Below are positions 42,527 through 50,992 of a stretch of DNA of 64,000 nt, in pieces. Each line of letters opens with the position of its first letter. Position 1 is the first letter of the stretch. The position numbers and the translations under genes are program-made. The notes under the pieces are model-generated. The model saw nothing but the letters and a program-made list of their open reading frames with translations. It searched no databases and was not told where the DNA came from. The DNA comes from Chryseobacterium sp. JUb7 (lineage in GTDB: Bacteria; Bacteroidota; Bacteroidia; Flavobacteriales; Weeksellaceae): positions 1-64,000 of the forward strand of contig NZ_JANUFF010000007.1 in the NCBI RefSeq assembly GCF_024806495.1, in the 5' to 3' direction.

Positions 42527-44260
42527 TTATTTTTTAATGATCTTTTTAACCACTACCTGATTTTTAAGATAAACCTTTAATAGATATAGTCCGTTAGGAA
42601 GGTGTTTAAGATTTACAGTACGGGTATCTTTCTCTTTTGTAATAAGATTTCCGGCAATTGAATATAGTTCTACTGCTTCTACTTTCTGATTGGTTTTAAT
42701 ATTCACCTGATCTGAGGTGGGATTCGGATAAATTCCGATAACTTCTTCTGTTTTATTATTTTCAACTGTCGACAGATTATTGTTTTGGATGTTGACATTA
42801 TAGTCTTCCACCTCACCTATCGAGTTGTAGCCACAAGCTCCTGAGCCTACCCAGCCATTCACGGCTTTCAGACGCATACGAACTGTTCCTGTAACTGCTG
42901 TGGTAGGAACTGTAAAGCTAAATGCCGCTGCATTGGGTTCTTCACTGGAAGACTGATAGATCATTTCATCATCTGTAAAAACATTATCGCCATTCCAGTC
43001 GATCCAGGCGGAAAGATAAGCTGTATTGGTAGAAAAGTCAAGGTTCATATTGACGGTGCTTCCTTTTATAACCCCTAAAGAAAGGCTTGTAAAATTGGCA
43101 TATCCTGTCAATGAATTGTTATTGGAACATCCCGACGAAATATTATTTAAATTGGAAGCAGCTCCCGTTGTGGAAACATTGTCAATATATAAGTAAGAAC
43201 ATCCATTCACAAAATAAGACTCACAATATCCTCCGGACTGGCCTGAAATAGTAATATCCAGCTCTCCCTGAACTGCAGGATCTGAGTCTAAAGTTGCTAC
43301 AGCCTTCACTGTACCGTTGGAAAGCGCTGTTACTTTTGCATACTGATCAATTGTTGCATTTCCTGTTCCTGCTACGATCTTCCATGTTATATCGCCGGTG
43401 TAGCTTCCGTTGAGCTCAGCCATTAAACTTAATGTTCCGTTGTTCGTTGTGATCGTTGCAGGTCCTCCGTTATATGTTTTTACGGCTAAATTATTCGTCA
43501 CTGCCTGTGAAGAAGCTGCTACAGAAAGTATTGACAATCTGATTTCATTAGCATATGCTGCAGAAGAATCCCCATTAAATGTAAAGGTTACTCCTGTAAT
43601 TGTTTTAGACTGATTCGCGGGATCAATCGTAATTGCATCTTCGTATAATCTTGGATTTTCGCTGTCACCTTCAAGATTATTATTGCTGATATTGACTCTT
43701 CCGATTCCCTTGATGGCAAAGCCTGCATTTCCATACCAGTCTTTTGCCTGAACGGTGCTGATCTGATTTGTCCCATCGCTGAAATTGATCTGTGCTGTAT
43801 AAGGTATATTATTTGATCCACCTCCGGCAGCAGAAGAAAGAATATATAAAGTTGCTACATTAGTTGTCTGAAACGAAAGCGTACCCGTATTTTGAGTATT
43901 TGCAGACCCTGTAACATAAGCAGGTGTAAGATATAATGCATTATTTGAAGAATAATTTCCTAATTGATAGACAACACCCGAATTCATAATACTGGTGATC
44001 TGTCCATTTGCAGGAAGTCCATAATTCGGAGCCGAAGAGGAACTGGTCGCTTTAAAATCCAATGAAACCAAAGCTCTTGTATTCACTTCATCCAGCCCTA
44101 TCGTTGTGGATTGTGAGGCATTTCCTGTTCCGTTTGCAATAATATCCTGGTTGAAACCAGTTATATTTCCAATATTCTGTGCTGATAAAAGTGAACCTGA
44201 GGATAATAATATAATTCCGAAAGCACTTTTAGTGACATTAAAAAAATCAACTTTTCTCAT
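42527..44260 (-). CDS. secreted GEVED-domain protein with T9SS type A sorting domain
   Basis: 577-residue cell-surface or secreted protein. It has a signal peptide (about 1-28, ending LSAQ), an N-terminal beta-rich region of unknown function, a bacterial Ig-like stretch near 270-340 (TITTNNGTLSLMAELNG...NGTVKAVATLDSDP), a GEVED domain near 380-490 (SAWIDWNGDNVFTDDE, ending SIGEVEDYNVNI), and a C-terminal type A sorting domain (GIYPNPTSDQVNIKT, then GLYLLKVYLKNQVVVKKIIKK) for the type IX secretion system. The substrate or binding partner is unknown. It has its own promoter and shares a terminator. Confidence 0.9.
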   Translation of the reverse strand: MRKVDFFNVTKSAFGIILLSSGSLLSAQNIGNITGFNQDIIANGTGNASQSTTIGLDEVNTRALVSLDFKATSSSSAPNYGLPANGQITSIMNSGVVYQLGNYSSNNALYLTPAYVTGSANTQNTGTLSFQTTNVATLYILSSAAGGGSNNIPYTAQINFSDGTNQISTVQAKDWYGNAGFAIKGIGRVNISNNNLEGDSENPRLYEDAITIDPANQSKTITGVTFTFNGDSSAAYANEIRLSILSVAASSQAVTNNLAVKTYNGGPATITTNNGTLSLMAELNGSYTGDITWKIVAGTGNATIDQYAKVTALSNGTVKAVATLDSDPAVQGELDITISGQSGGYCESYFVNGCSYLYIDNVSTTGAASNLNNISSGCSNNNSLTGYANFTSLSLGVIKGSTVNMNLDFSTNTAYLSAWIDWNGDNVFTDDEMIYQSSSEEPNAAAFSFTVPTTAVTGTVRMRLKAVNGWVGSGACGYNSIGEVEDYNVNIQNNNLSTVENNKTEEVIGIYPNPTSDQVNIKTNQKVEAVELYSIAGNLITKEKDTRTVNLKHLPNGLYLLKVYLKNQVVVKKIIKK

Positions 44261-44289
44261 AAAACTGTCATTGTTTATTAAATGAAAAG

Positions 44290-44297
44290 CAAAAGTA
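44290..44297 (-). promoter_or_regulatory. -7 element of the GEVED/T9SS gene
   Basis: Minus strand TACTTTTG, matching TAnnTTTG, followed by CTTTTC; the predicted leader is about 25 bases. Confidence 0.55.
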
Positions 44298-44403
44298 AAT
44301 TCAATTTAGAATAAATAAAAATAATTAACCCATGAATGTAACCGATTACACTATGATTTAAATCATCATCATTTTTTAATTTAAAGTTTTCGTATTAAAT
44401 AAA

Positions 44404-44429
44404 AAATGCCCAGTAAAAACTGAGCATTT
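44404..44429 (-). terminator. terminator of rpoN
   Basis: Minus strand: AAATGCTCAGT, loop TTTT, ACTGGGCATTT, then TTTATTT. The 11-bp arms have one G-U pair. Confidence 0.8.
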
Positions 44430-44449
44430 GATTTATTTTGTAGAATATT

Positions 44450-45913
44450 TTACAATTCCTTTCGTAACCTGGCAACCGGAATGTTAAGCTGCTCACGGTA
44501 TTTTGCAATTGTTCTTCTTGCAATATTATATCCCTGTTCTTTTAAGATCACTACCAAAGCATCATCCGTAAGAGGTTTTCTCTTATTTTCTTTGCTGATG
44601 ACTTCCTGAAGATGTGTCTTAATTTCTTTTGTAGAAACCTCTTCCCCATCGTCATTGGTAAGACTGTCAGAAAACAGATCTTTAAGATATACAATTCCGT
44701 TCGGAGTATCGGCATATTTACTTTTTACCACTCTTGAAATCGTAGAAATATCAAATCCTGTAATATCTGCAATATCTTTTAAAATCATTGGTCTTAATGA
44801 CTTTTCATCACCGGTGATGAAATAATCTTTCTGAAATTTTACAATCGCAGTAATGGTTTGTAACAAAGTATTCTGGCGCTGATTAATAGCATCTATATAC
44901 CATTTTGCAGCATCCAGTTTCTGCTTGATAAATAAAGCGGCCTGTTTATGCTCAGAAGAATTTTTATCATGAGAATAAGTCGTCAGAATATCTTTGTATT
45001 CCTCAGAAACCCTCAAAGTAGGTGCATTTTTGCTGTTCAGCATCGGGATAACCAATCCGTCTTTCACCTGAATCACAAAATCCGGAATAATCTCCTGATT
45101 GATGGTAATCGTCTGGGTATCAAAGTTCCCCCCTACTTTTGGAGACAACTTTGAAATTTCATCTAACGCATCTTTAAGATCATCTTCTTCAATATCATAT
45201 TTCTGAATGATCTTATTATAATGCTTATTGGTTAAAGCATCAAACTGATGTCTCAGAATATTTGCCGCCAAAGAAACTGCTTTATCAGAGCTCACTTTCT
45301 TTTCAATCTGTAAAAGAAGGCATTCCTGCAGTCCTCTCGCTCCTACTCCCGGCGGATCAAGCTTCTGAACATAGTTTTCAAGAATATCCTCTACTTTTTC
45401 TTTTGTTGTATACAATCCTTGTGAAAATGCAAGATCATCAACAAGAGATTTGATTTCTCTTCTTAAATATCCGTCCGTATCAAGATTCCCAATAATATAT
45501 TCTGCAATCTTAAGATCATGTTCATTGATACTGGATAAATGAATTTGTTCGGTAAGATAATCATACAGAGACTGCCCTTCGGTTAAAAGACTTTCATTAT
45601 CGAATTCTTCGTCGTCCGGAGAATAGTTGCTGGATGCAGTTTTATAGGTTGGTTCGTCGTCGTAGAGATATTCGTTAACATCAAAATCAGTTTCAATGCT
45701 TTCTGTTCCTTCATTTTCATAAGAATCTTCCAAAGAAGAATACTCATCTTCCTTAGACTCCTCTTTTGCGATCTCCAAAGCAGGATTTTCTTCTAACTCT
45801 CTCTCGAGTTCCTCTTCAAATTCCAACGTGTGAAGCTGAATCAACTTCATCAGCTGGATTTGTTGAGGGGCCAACTTCTGTCCTAATTTGAGTTGTAAGT
45901 GTTGTTTAAGCAT
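44450..45913 (-). CDS. rpoN: RNA polymerase sigma-54 factor
   Basis: 487-residue alternative sigma factor that needs an enhancer-binding ATPase. It has the N-terminal region I (QHLQLKLGQKLAPQQIQLMKLIQLHTLEFEEELEREL), an acidic region II (about 50-115), a core-binding domain, and the C-terminal RpoN box written as RRTIAKYREQL within NIARRTIAKYREQLNIPVARLRKEL. The DNA-binding HTH DISTISRVVKSKYADTPNGI precedes it. The length is normal. No enhancer-binding activator gene lies in the window. A -7 variant TAAATTCG lies 34 bases upstream. Confidence 0.97.
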   Translation of the reverse strand: MLKQHLQLKLGQKLAPQQIQLMKLIQLHTLEFEEELERELEENPALEIAKEESKEDEYSSLEDSYENEGTESIETDFDVNEYLYDDEPTYKTASSNYSPDDEEFDNESLLTEGQSLYDYLTEQIHLSSINEHDLKIAEYIIGNLDTDGYLRREIKSLVDDLAFSQGLYTTKEKVEDILENYVQKLDPPGVGARGLQECLLLQIEKKVSSDKAVSLAANILRHQFDALTNKHYNKIIQKYDIEEDDLKDALDEISKLSPKVGGNFDTQTITINQEIIPDFVIQVKDGLVIPMLNSKNAPTLRVSEEYKDILTTYSHDKNSSEHKQAALFIKQKLDAAKWYIDAINQRQNTLLQTITAIVKFQKDYFITGDEKSLRPMILKDIADITGFDISTISRVVKSKYADTPNGIVYLKDLFSDSLTNDDGEEVSTKEIKTHLQEVISKENKRKPLTDDALVVILKEQGYNIARRTIAKYREQLNIPVARLRKEL

Positions 45914-45946
45914 ATTACTATTTGTGTTTTAACATAACATATTCCA

Positions 45947-45954
45947 CGAATTTA
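45947..45954 (-). promoter_or_regulatory. -7 variant upstream of rpoN
   Basis: Minus strand TAAATTCG, one change from TAnnTTTG, 34 bases before the start codon. Confidence 0.35.
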
Positions 45955-46031
45955 ATAAAATTTTCTGACAAAAAAATATATTTTAGCACGATTTTTGTAT
46001 TATCCATACCACAATAAACTATTAGAAAATA

Positions 46032-46067
46032 AAAAAAGCCTTAAACATGATGTTTTAAGGCTTTTTT
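46032..46067. terminator. orphan bidirectional terminator-like hairpin
   Basis: AAAAAAGCCTTAAA, loop CATGATGT, TTTAAGGCTTTTTT: perfect 14-bp arms with T-runs on both strands. It lies in the 285-base gap between rpoN and asnS. asnS already has its own terminator at 46148-46175, so the transcript this one ends is unclear; the 80 bases between them contain no visible gene. Confidence 0.65.
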
Positions 46068-46147
46068 GTGCGTTTTATAGATGGTAATTTTCGGGTTTTT
46101 ACGAAAACAACAATGCTTTGGAATTTATTTTTTTATAAATCAATAAA

Positions 46148-46175
46148 AAATCCTTCTCATAAATGGGAAGGATTT
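46148..46175 (-). terminator. terminator of asnS
   Basis: Minus strand: AAATCCTTCCCAT, loop TT, ATGAGAAGGATTT, then TTTATTG; 13-bp arms with one G-U pair, 23 bases after the asnS stop. Confidence 0.85.
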
Positions 46176-46198
46176 ATATATTTAATAACTAAAGTTTT

Positions 46199-47647
46199 TT
46201 AAAACTCTGCATTTTTCGGTGTTCTTGGGAAAGGAATTACGTCTCTGATGTTCGTCATACCCGTTACGAAAAGAACTAATCTTTCCAATCCTAATCCAAA
46301 TCCTGCATGTGGAACCGAACCGAATTTTCTGGTGTCTAAATACCACCAAAGCTCATGCTCATCAACATGCATATCTTCCATTTTCTGTTTTAAAACATCC
46401 AGTCTCGCCTCCCTTTCTGAACCACCGATGATTTCACCGATTCCAGGGAAAAGTACATCCATTGCTGCAACCGTTTTGTTATCGTCGTTAAGCTTCATGT
46501 AGAATGCTTTGATCTCCTTAGGATAATCAAATAATACCACCGGACTCTCGAAATGTTTCTCCACTAAGAATCTTTCGTGCTCAGACTGAAGGTCAGTTCC
46601 CCAGCTTTCAACCGGATATTGGAATTTTCCTTTTTTATTTTCTTTAGAGTTCATTAAGATCTCGATCGCTTCCGTATAGCTTACACGCTTGAAACGTTTA
46701 GCAATAACATTCTGAAGCTTTTCGATCAATCCTTCTTTTGCTCTGTCTTTTTCTGGTTTTCCTTTTTGTTCTTCCTCAAAACGCTTGTCTAAGAAGTCCA
46801 AATCATCTTTGCAGTTATCCAAAACATACTGAATCACATATTTTAAGAAATCTTCCGCAAGGTCGATGTTATCTTCAAGGTTGTTGAAAGCAACTTCCGG
46901 CTCGATCATCCAGAATTCCGCTAAGTGACGCGTTGTGTTTGAATTTTCAGCACGGAAAGTAGGTCCGAAAGTATAAATTCTTCCCAATCCCATTGCTGCG
47001 GTTTCTCCTTCAAGCTGTCCTGAAACCGTTAAGTTTGTTTTTTTACCAAAGAAATCCTGAGCAAAATCAATTTCCCCATCTTCTCCTCTCGGAATATTGT
47101 TCAGATCAAAATTGGTCACACCAAACATTTCACCCGCACCTTCTGCATCAGCTCCTGTAATAACTGGTGTGTTGATATAAAAGAACTGGTTTTGGTTGAA
47201 GAATGAATGCACTGCAAAACTCACCGCGTGACGTACTCTGAAAACAGCTCCGAATAAATTAGTTCTGAATCTCAGGTGTGCCTGATCTCTCAATGTTTCC
47301 AGTGAGTGCTTCTTAGGCTGAAGGATCGTTTTATCTCTGTCTTCTGTAAAGTTATCTCCTAAAATAATAATTTTTTTAGCGATAATTTCCACAGCCTGAC
47401 CCGCTCCCTGGCTTTCCACCACTTCACCTACAACTTTTAAAGAAGCTGCAGTACTGATTTTACTGATAATCTCTTCGTCGAAATTCTCAAAATCAACAAC
47501 TATTTGCAAATTATTAATCGTAGAACCATCATTAAGTGCTATAAAGCGATTGGCACGGAACGTTCTTACCCAACCGTAAACCGTGATGTCATGATGTAAT
47601 ACTTTCTTGTAATCCTGTAGGATTTCCTTAATTGTCTGCTTTTTCAT
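46199..47647 (-). CDS. asnS: asparaginyl-tRNA synthetase
   Basis: 482-residue class IIb synthetase. It has the N-terminal OB-fold anticodon domain ([21 protein letters not shown]), motif 2 ([25 protein letters not shown]) and motif 3 ([31 protein letters not shown]). The conserved AEF and the asparagine-type motif distinguish it from AspRS. The length is normal. A TAACTTTG -7 element gives a leader of about 33 bases and a terminator follows. Confidence 0.97.
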   Translation of the reverse strand: MKKQTIKEILQDYKKVLHHDITVYGWVRTFRANRFIALNDGSTINNLQIVVDFENFDEEIISKISTAASLKVVGEVVESQGAGQAVEIIAKKIIILGDNFTEDRDKTILQPKKHSLETLRDQAHLRFRTNLFGAVFRVRHAVSFAVHSFFNQNQFFYINTPVITGADAEGAGEMFGVTNFDLNNIPRGEDGEIDFAQDFFGKKTNLTVSGQLEGETAAMGLGRIYTFGPTFRAENSNTTRHLAEFWMIEPEVAFNNLEDNIDLAEDFLKYVIQYVLDNCKDDLDFLDKRFEEEQKGKPEKDRAKEGLIEKLQNVIAKRFKRVSYTEAIEILMNSKENKKGKFQYPVESWGTDLQSEHERFLVEKHFESPVVLFDYPKEIKAFYMKLNDDNKTVAAMDVLFPGIGEIIGGSEREARLDVLKQKMEDMHVDEHELWWYLDTRKFGSVPHAGFGLGLERLVLFVTGMTNIRDVIPFPRTPKNAEF

Positions 47648-47684
47648 TTGTTGATTAAAATTTTTGTATAAAAATTAATGTCCG

Positions 47685-47692
47685 CAAAGTTA
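47685..47692 (-). promoter_or_regulatory. -7 element of asnS promoter
   Basis: Minus strand TAACTTTG, matching TAnnTTTG, followed by CGGAC; 38 bases before the start codon. Confidence 0.6.
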
Positions 47693-47700
47693 CAAAAAAA

Positions 47701-47724
47701 CAGCGCAATTTGATGATTACACTG
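47701..47724 (-). terminator. terminator after the CDP-alcohol phosphatidyltransferase
   Basis: Minus strand CAGTGTAAT, loop CATCAA, ATTGCGCTG; all nine pairs form in RNA if two G-U are allowed, followed by TTTTTTTG. Confidence 0.6.
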
Positions 47725-47782
47725 CTTTTTTACAAAATCATTTATCAATTAATTAATGAAAAACTATGCTTTAAATATTATT

Positions 47783-48381
47783 TTAATTAAAGAATATTCC
47801 TTTTTTATGTTGCCTACCGTTTCTTATTTTCCAGGCATGATAAGCACTCGGGACGTCATACTGCCATTTTGGGAGTATTAAAATAATAAGAATAACATCA
47901 ATATGCGAAATCAAGCCCAGCCCCACAGCCAGATAAAAAGCCCAGCCTATTTCTGAAAATCCTATTAAACAAGTAAAAGCAATTAACAGACTCAGACCCC
48001 ACATTTTTGACAAAAAAGCATGGGTACAGGTTTCCTTTCCAAATTTCCATATGCTGACAATGTAACAAAGTGCCTCCATAGCGAAGATTAAAACAATGCC
48101 TTTCCATTCATTTTTAATCAATTCGGATTCAAAAAATAAGCAGCGAATCCTAACGAAAGCCAGAAAATTAAATCAGTCTGACTGTCTAATCTTCTTAATT
48201 TCTCAGAAGAAACACCAGTTTTTCGGGCGATAATACCGTCGAAAATATCGGTTAATAATCCGGAATACATCAAGGTTAAAATTAAAAATCTAGATTCTTC
48301 ACCTTTGAGATAAGCCAATAAAAGAATGATTGGAGCCAGAATAAATCTTGTGACAATTAAAATATAGGGTATCGTTTTCAT
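47783..48381 (-). pseudogene. CDP-alcohol phosphatidyltransferase, split by a frameshift
   Basis: Two overlapping frames together make one membrane enzyme of about 200 residues. The first (48381 to 48118, 87 codons) has the CDP-alcohol signature DIFDGIIARKTGVSSEKLRRLDSQTD, with Leu where the motif normally has Gly. It ends FLNPN-stop. The second (48121 to 47783) continues with further TM helices and the C-terminal DVPSAYHAWKIR. Adding one base to the run of six T's (A's at 48131-48136 on the plus strand) would restore a single frame reading AYFFESELIKNEWKG. It could be a real mutation, phase variation or a sequencing error. The lipid made is unknown. Confidence 0.7.
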
Positions 48382-48385
48382 AGTA

Positions 48386-49057
48386 TTAAAAATTAATTAT
48401 GGGTAAACTTCTTTTTCCATTTTTATTCCATAATCCGATTTGAAGACCTTTTAATTTTTTAGATTTATTTACTAAACCAATCTGCATTCCTGTAACTACT
48501 TCACTCGAATTATATCCTCCAATCTGTATTCCTTTCATGATTTCAGCATCATTAAAAACAGAAATACTCACACCATTCAACTCTTTAGAATAGAAACCGA
48601 CAGGGGAGACAAAAATTCCGTTTCCTTCTTCAATATAGGTCGTAAAAAGTGTTCCCGATACACCATTCATAGTATGACCATAATTATAGAGAGAAAGATT
48701 GATTCCGTTGTGACTTACCCCCCGCAAATATCCTGCGGCTGAAATAGTAATCCCGTTAACTTTTATAAATTCTATATTCTGACCTTTTGCCGGATCATAA
48801 AACATCCAGAATAAAAATCCCAAAGCATTTACATCGAGATTTAAACCATTCACTTTTTGAAGCAATTTTACATTTTGCTCTTTAAAAACATATTTTGAAT
48901 CAAAACCTAATCCTACGGTCAACCCGTTTACTTTATCAATGTTATCATTAAAAGGCGTTAAAGCAATCAACTTGGCTTTTTGTATTTTCAAACTATCCTG
49001 AGCATGAAAAAAATTAACTATCAAAAAACTTAATATCAATAAAATCCGTGTTCTCAT
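48386..49057 (-). CDS. LA_2272-like surface-repeat protein
   Basis: 223-residue secreted protein with a signal peptide ending FHAQ. The mature part is a chain of degenerate repeats of the form GxxIGxxN (NGLTVGLGFD, NGLNLDVNALG, NGITISAAGYL, NGINLSLYNYG, NGVSISVFND, KGIQIGGYNSSE, TGMQIGLVNKS, KGLQIGLWNKNGKRSLPIINF). These beta-solenoid-like repeats are known in Leptospira LA_2272-type and many Bacteroidetes proteins; their role is unknown. The gene lies just upstream of, and in the same direction as, the frameshifted phosphatidyltransferase (four bases apart), so they share a transcript. Confidence 0.85.
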   Translation of the reverse strand: MRTRILLILSFLIVNFFHAQDSLKIQKAKLIALTPFNDNIDKVNGLTVGLGFDSKYVFKEQNVKLLQKVNGLNLDVNALGFLFWMFYDPAKGQNIEFIKVNGITISAAGYLRGVSHNGINLSLYNYGHTMNGVSGTLFTTYIEEGNGIFVSPVGFYSKELNGVSISVFNDAEIMKGIQIGGYNSSEVVTGMQIGLVNKSKKLKGLQIGLWNKNGKRSLPIINF

Positions 49058-49082
49058 CTTTCATTATTTTAAAATTATTCAT

Positions 49083-49090
49083 CAAAATTA
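49083..49090 (-). promoter_or_regulatory. -7 element of the surface-repeat gene
   Basis: Minus strand TAATTTTG, matching TAnnTTTG; 26 bases before the start codon. Confidence 0.5.
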
Positions 49091-49139
49091 TCTGCAGAAA
49101 ACAAAAAAGTGAATGTGAAAAAAAATTAAAATAAATGAC

Positions 49140-49160
49140 TACATTTGTGAAAATCACAAA
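49140..49160 (+). promoter_or_regulatory. -7 element overlapped by a palindrome, HTH gene
   Basis: TACATTTG (49140-49147) is a full -7 match. The perfect inverted repeat TTTGTGA-AAA-TCACAAA (49144-49160) begins inside it and covers the predicted transcription start. A bound protein would block transcription; the HTH protein starting four bases later is the obvious candidate. Confidence 0.6.
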
Positions 49161-49163
49161 AAC

Positions 49164-50090
49164 ATGTATCAGGAGCGTCTGCTTAAGGAAATTCGAAAAA
49201 AAATTGGTGACAGATCTTTGAACGACGAGATCTCAAATATCCTTAATATAAGTTATGATGCAGCCCACAGAAGAACTTCTTTAAAGGCAAAATTCAGTTT
49301 TGAGGAAGCATTGGAACTGGCAAAATATTATCAGATCTCACTCAATCAGTTTATCAGTAACGACCATCAGTTTATGGTTCAGAAGACCTCTGCCGTAACG
49401 AACACAGAAGATTTGCAGTCCTTTTTCAAAAACAATCTCAGTGTTTTTGAGAATCTGCCGCTTTCTAATGGGATGACAATTTATTATTCTGCGAAAGATA
49501 TTCCATTCTTTTATACCCTTTCTGATACCTTGCTTTCCCGTTTCAAAATTTATGTCTGGATGAATCTGCTTAATTCGAAACAGGTTTTTATTCCTTTTTT
49601 ACAGTTTTCGCCACCCAGCTTTGAGCCGGATACCCAAGCATTAAAGAATAAATATGAAGCTCAAAATGTGGTAGAATTATGGAATGATATGACGATCACA
49701 AGTATTCTCCAGCAGATCTCATTTTATTTCGATACAGGCCTTTTACTGCGAAATGAGGCCAAAATAATTCTTCAGGAACTAAAAGAACTTATTAAATATA
49801 TCGAACAAAAAACAGAAAACGATCCCAAATTTCATTTATACGAAAATGAACTGGTGCACCTTTCCAATGATATCTTTTTTCATCATCCCAAGCAGTCACT
49901 TTTTGCCCTGCCGGCCAATATGTTCGGGTATATTTTAATTAATGATCCGAAAACATGCAGCGAAACACTGAATTATTTTGAACATCAGATAAAAAACTGT
50001 AAATCACTTAATACTGCCGGAAACAGAGACAGAAAAAAGTTTTTCAATAAAATACACGAGCAAATTGAAAATTTAAATAAAAACATATAA
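49164..50090 (+). CDS. helix-turn-helix regulator with C-terminal ligand-type domain
   Basis: 308-residue cytoplasmic protein. The first 65 residues form an HTH (LKEIRKKIGDRSLNDEISNILNISYDAAHRRTSLKAKFSFEEALELAKYYQISLNQF) of the BetR/Xre-like type. The remainder is a helical domain I cannot identify, with FFYTLSDTLLSRFKIYVWMNLLN and a C-terminal KKFFNKIHEQIENL. The length and plan match Bacteroidetes proteins annotated only as HTH regulators. A palindrome overlapping its promoter suggests autoregulation. It is followed one base later by an AraC-family gene. Confidence 0.75.
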   Translation: MYQERLLKEIRKKIGDRSLNDEISNILNISYDAAHRRTSLKAKFSFEEALELAKYYQISLNQFISNDHQFMVQKTSAVTNTEDLQSFFKNNLSVFENLPLSNGMTIYYSAKDIPFFYTLSDTLLSRFKIYVWMNLLNSKQVFIPFLQFSPPSFEPDTQALKNKYEAQNVVELWNDMTITSILQQISFYFDTGLLLRNEAKIILQELKELIKYIEQKTENDPKFHLYENELVHLSNDIFFHHPKQSLFALPANMFGYILINDPKTCSETLNYFEHQIKNCKSLNTAGNRDRKKFFNKIHEQIENLNKNI

Positions 50091-50091
50091 T

Positions 50092-50892
50092 ATGAAAACG
50101 CTTCGTAATGGTGAATTTTTCGGACAGACCAACGAAACCCTCATTTTCGACGGATTGACTATTACGGATACAGAATACACCCATTCTTTTGTGGATTGGC
50201 ATTACCATGAAAATCCCTATTTTACCTTTCTGCTGCAGGGAAATATGACTGAAAGAAACAAAAAAGAATCCTATGACTGCTCAGCCGGAACATTGCTTTA
50301 TCATCATTGGGAAGACGCACACTATAACATAAAACCAGATATTTTTACGCGGGGGTTTCACATTGAAATTACAGAAGAGTGGTTTAAAAAATTTCAACTT
50401 TCAAAAGATCAGACTGAAGGCAGCTTTATGATTAAGAACCCGTCTTCAAAATTATTAATTCATCAGATTTTTAAAGAGTCAAAAATCAATAATGATTCTT
50501 TTGAACTGTCTATTCATCAGCTTTTGTTAAATATTTTCAGTCATTTATCCAATCAAAAAGAACATTGTGAAAAGAAACCGGTCTGGGTAAAACAAATTGA
50601 CGAAATTTTACATGAAACTTCTACAGAAAAACTGAATCTGACAGGACTTTCTAAAACACTGAATATTCATCCAATGCATTTGAGCAGAGATTTTCAGAAA
50701 TATTTCCAATGTAATCTGGGAGAATATCTAAGAAAATTAAAAGTTGAAAAATCATTGAAATTGTTGAATGAGTATGAATCTTTATCAGAAGTTGCACTGG
50801 AGTCTGGATTTTCAGATCAGAGTCATTTTATCCGTTGTTTTAAGGAAAATATCGGTATTACTCCGTTGAAATACAGGAAAATTTTGAAGTGA
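50092..50892 (+). CDS. AraC-family transcriptional regulator
   Basis: 266-residue activator with an N-terminal cupin-like sensing domain (DWHYHENPYFTFLLQGNMTER, then GTLLYHHWEDAHYN) and a C-terminal AraC double HTH (LNIHPMHLSRDFQKYFQCNLGEYLRKLKVEKSLKLL, then VALESGFSDQSHFIRCFKENIGITPLKYRK). Its start is one base after the HTH gene stop, so the two form an operon. The serine hydrolase gene downstream is a possible target, but it has its own promoter. Confidence 0.9.
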   Translation: MKTLRNGEFFGQTNETLIFDGLTITDTEYTHSFVDWHYHENPYFTFLLQGNMTERNKKESYDCSAGTLLYHHWEDAHYNIKPDIFTRGFHIEITEEWFKKFQLSKDQTEGSFMIKNPSSKLLIHQIFKESKINNDSFELSIHQLLLNIFSHLSNQKEHCEKKPVWVKQIDEILHETSTEKLNLTGLSKTLNIHPMHLSRDFQKYFQCNLGEYLRKLKVEKSLKLLNEYESLSEVALESGFSDQSHFIRCFKENIGITPLKYRKILK

Positions 50893-50967
50893 TTAAGAAT
50901 AATTCTTTTTTTAAGGCTGCAGATCCGGAATGTTAATTTCATTCTATTTTTTAAAGAAAACGATGTA

Positions 50968-50975
50968 TATTTTTG
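50968..50975 (+). promoter_or_regulatory. -7 element of the serine hydrolase gene
   Basis: TATTTTTG, matching TAnnTTTG; 17 bases before the ATG at 50993. Confidence 0.5.
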
Positions 50976-50992
50976 TCTAGATAAAATTCACC

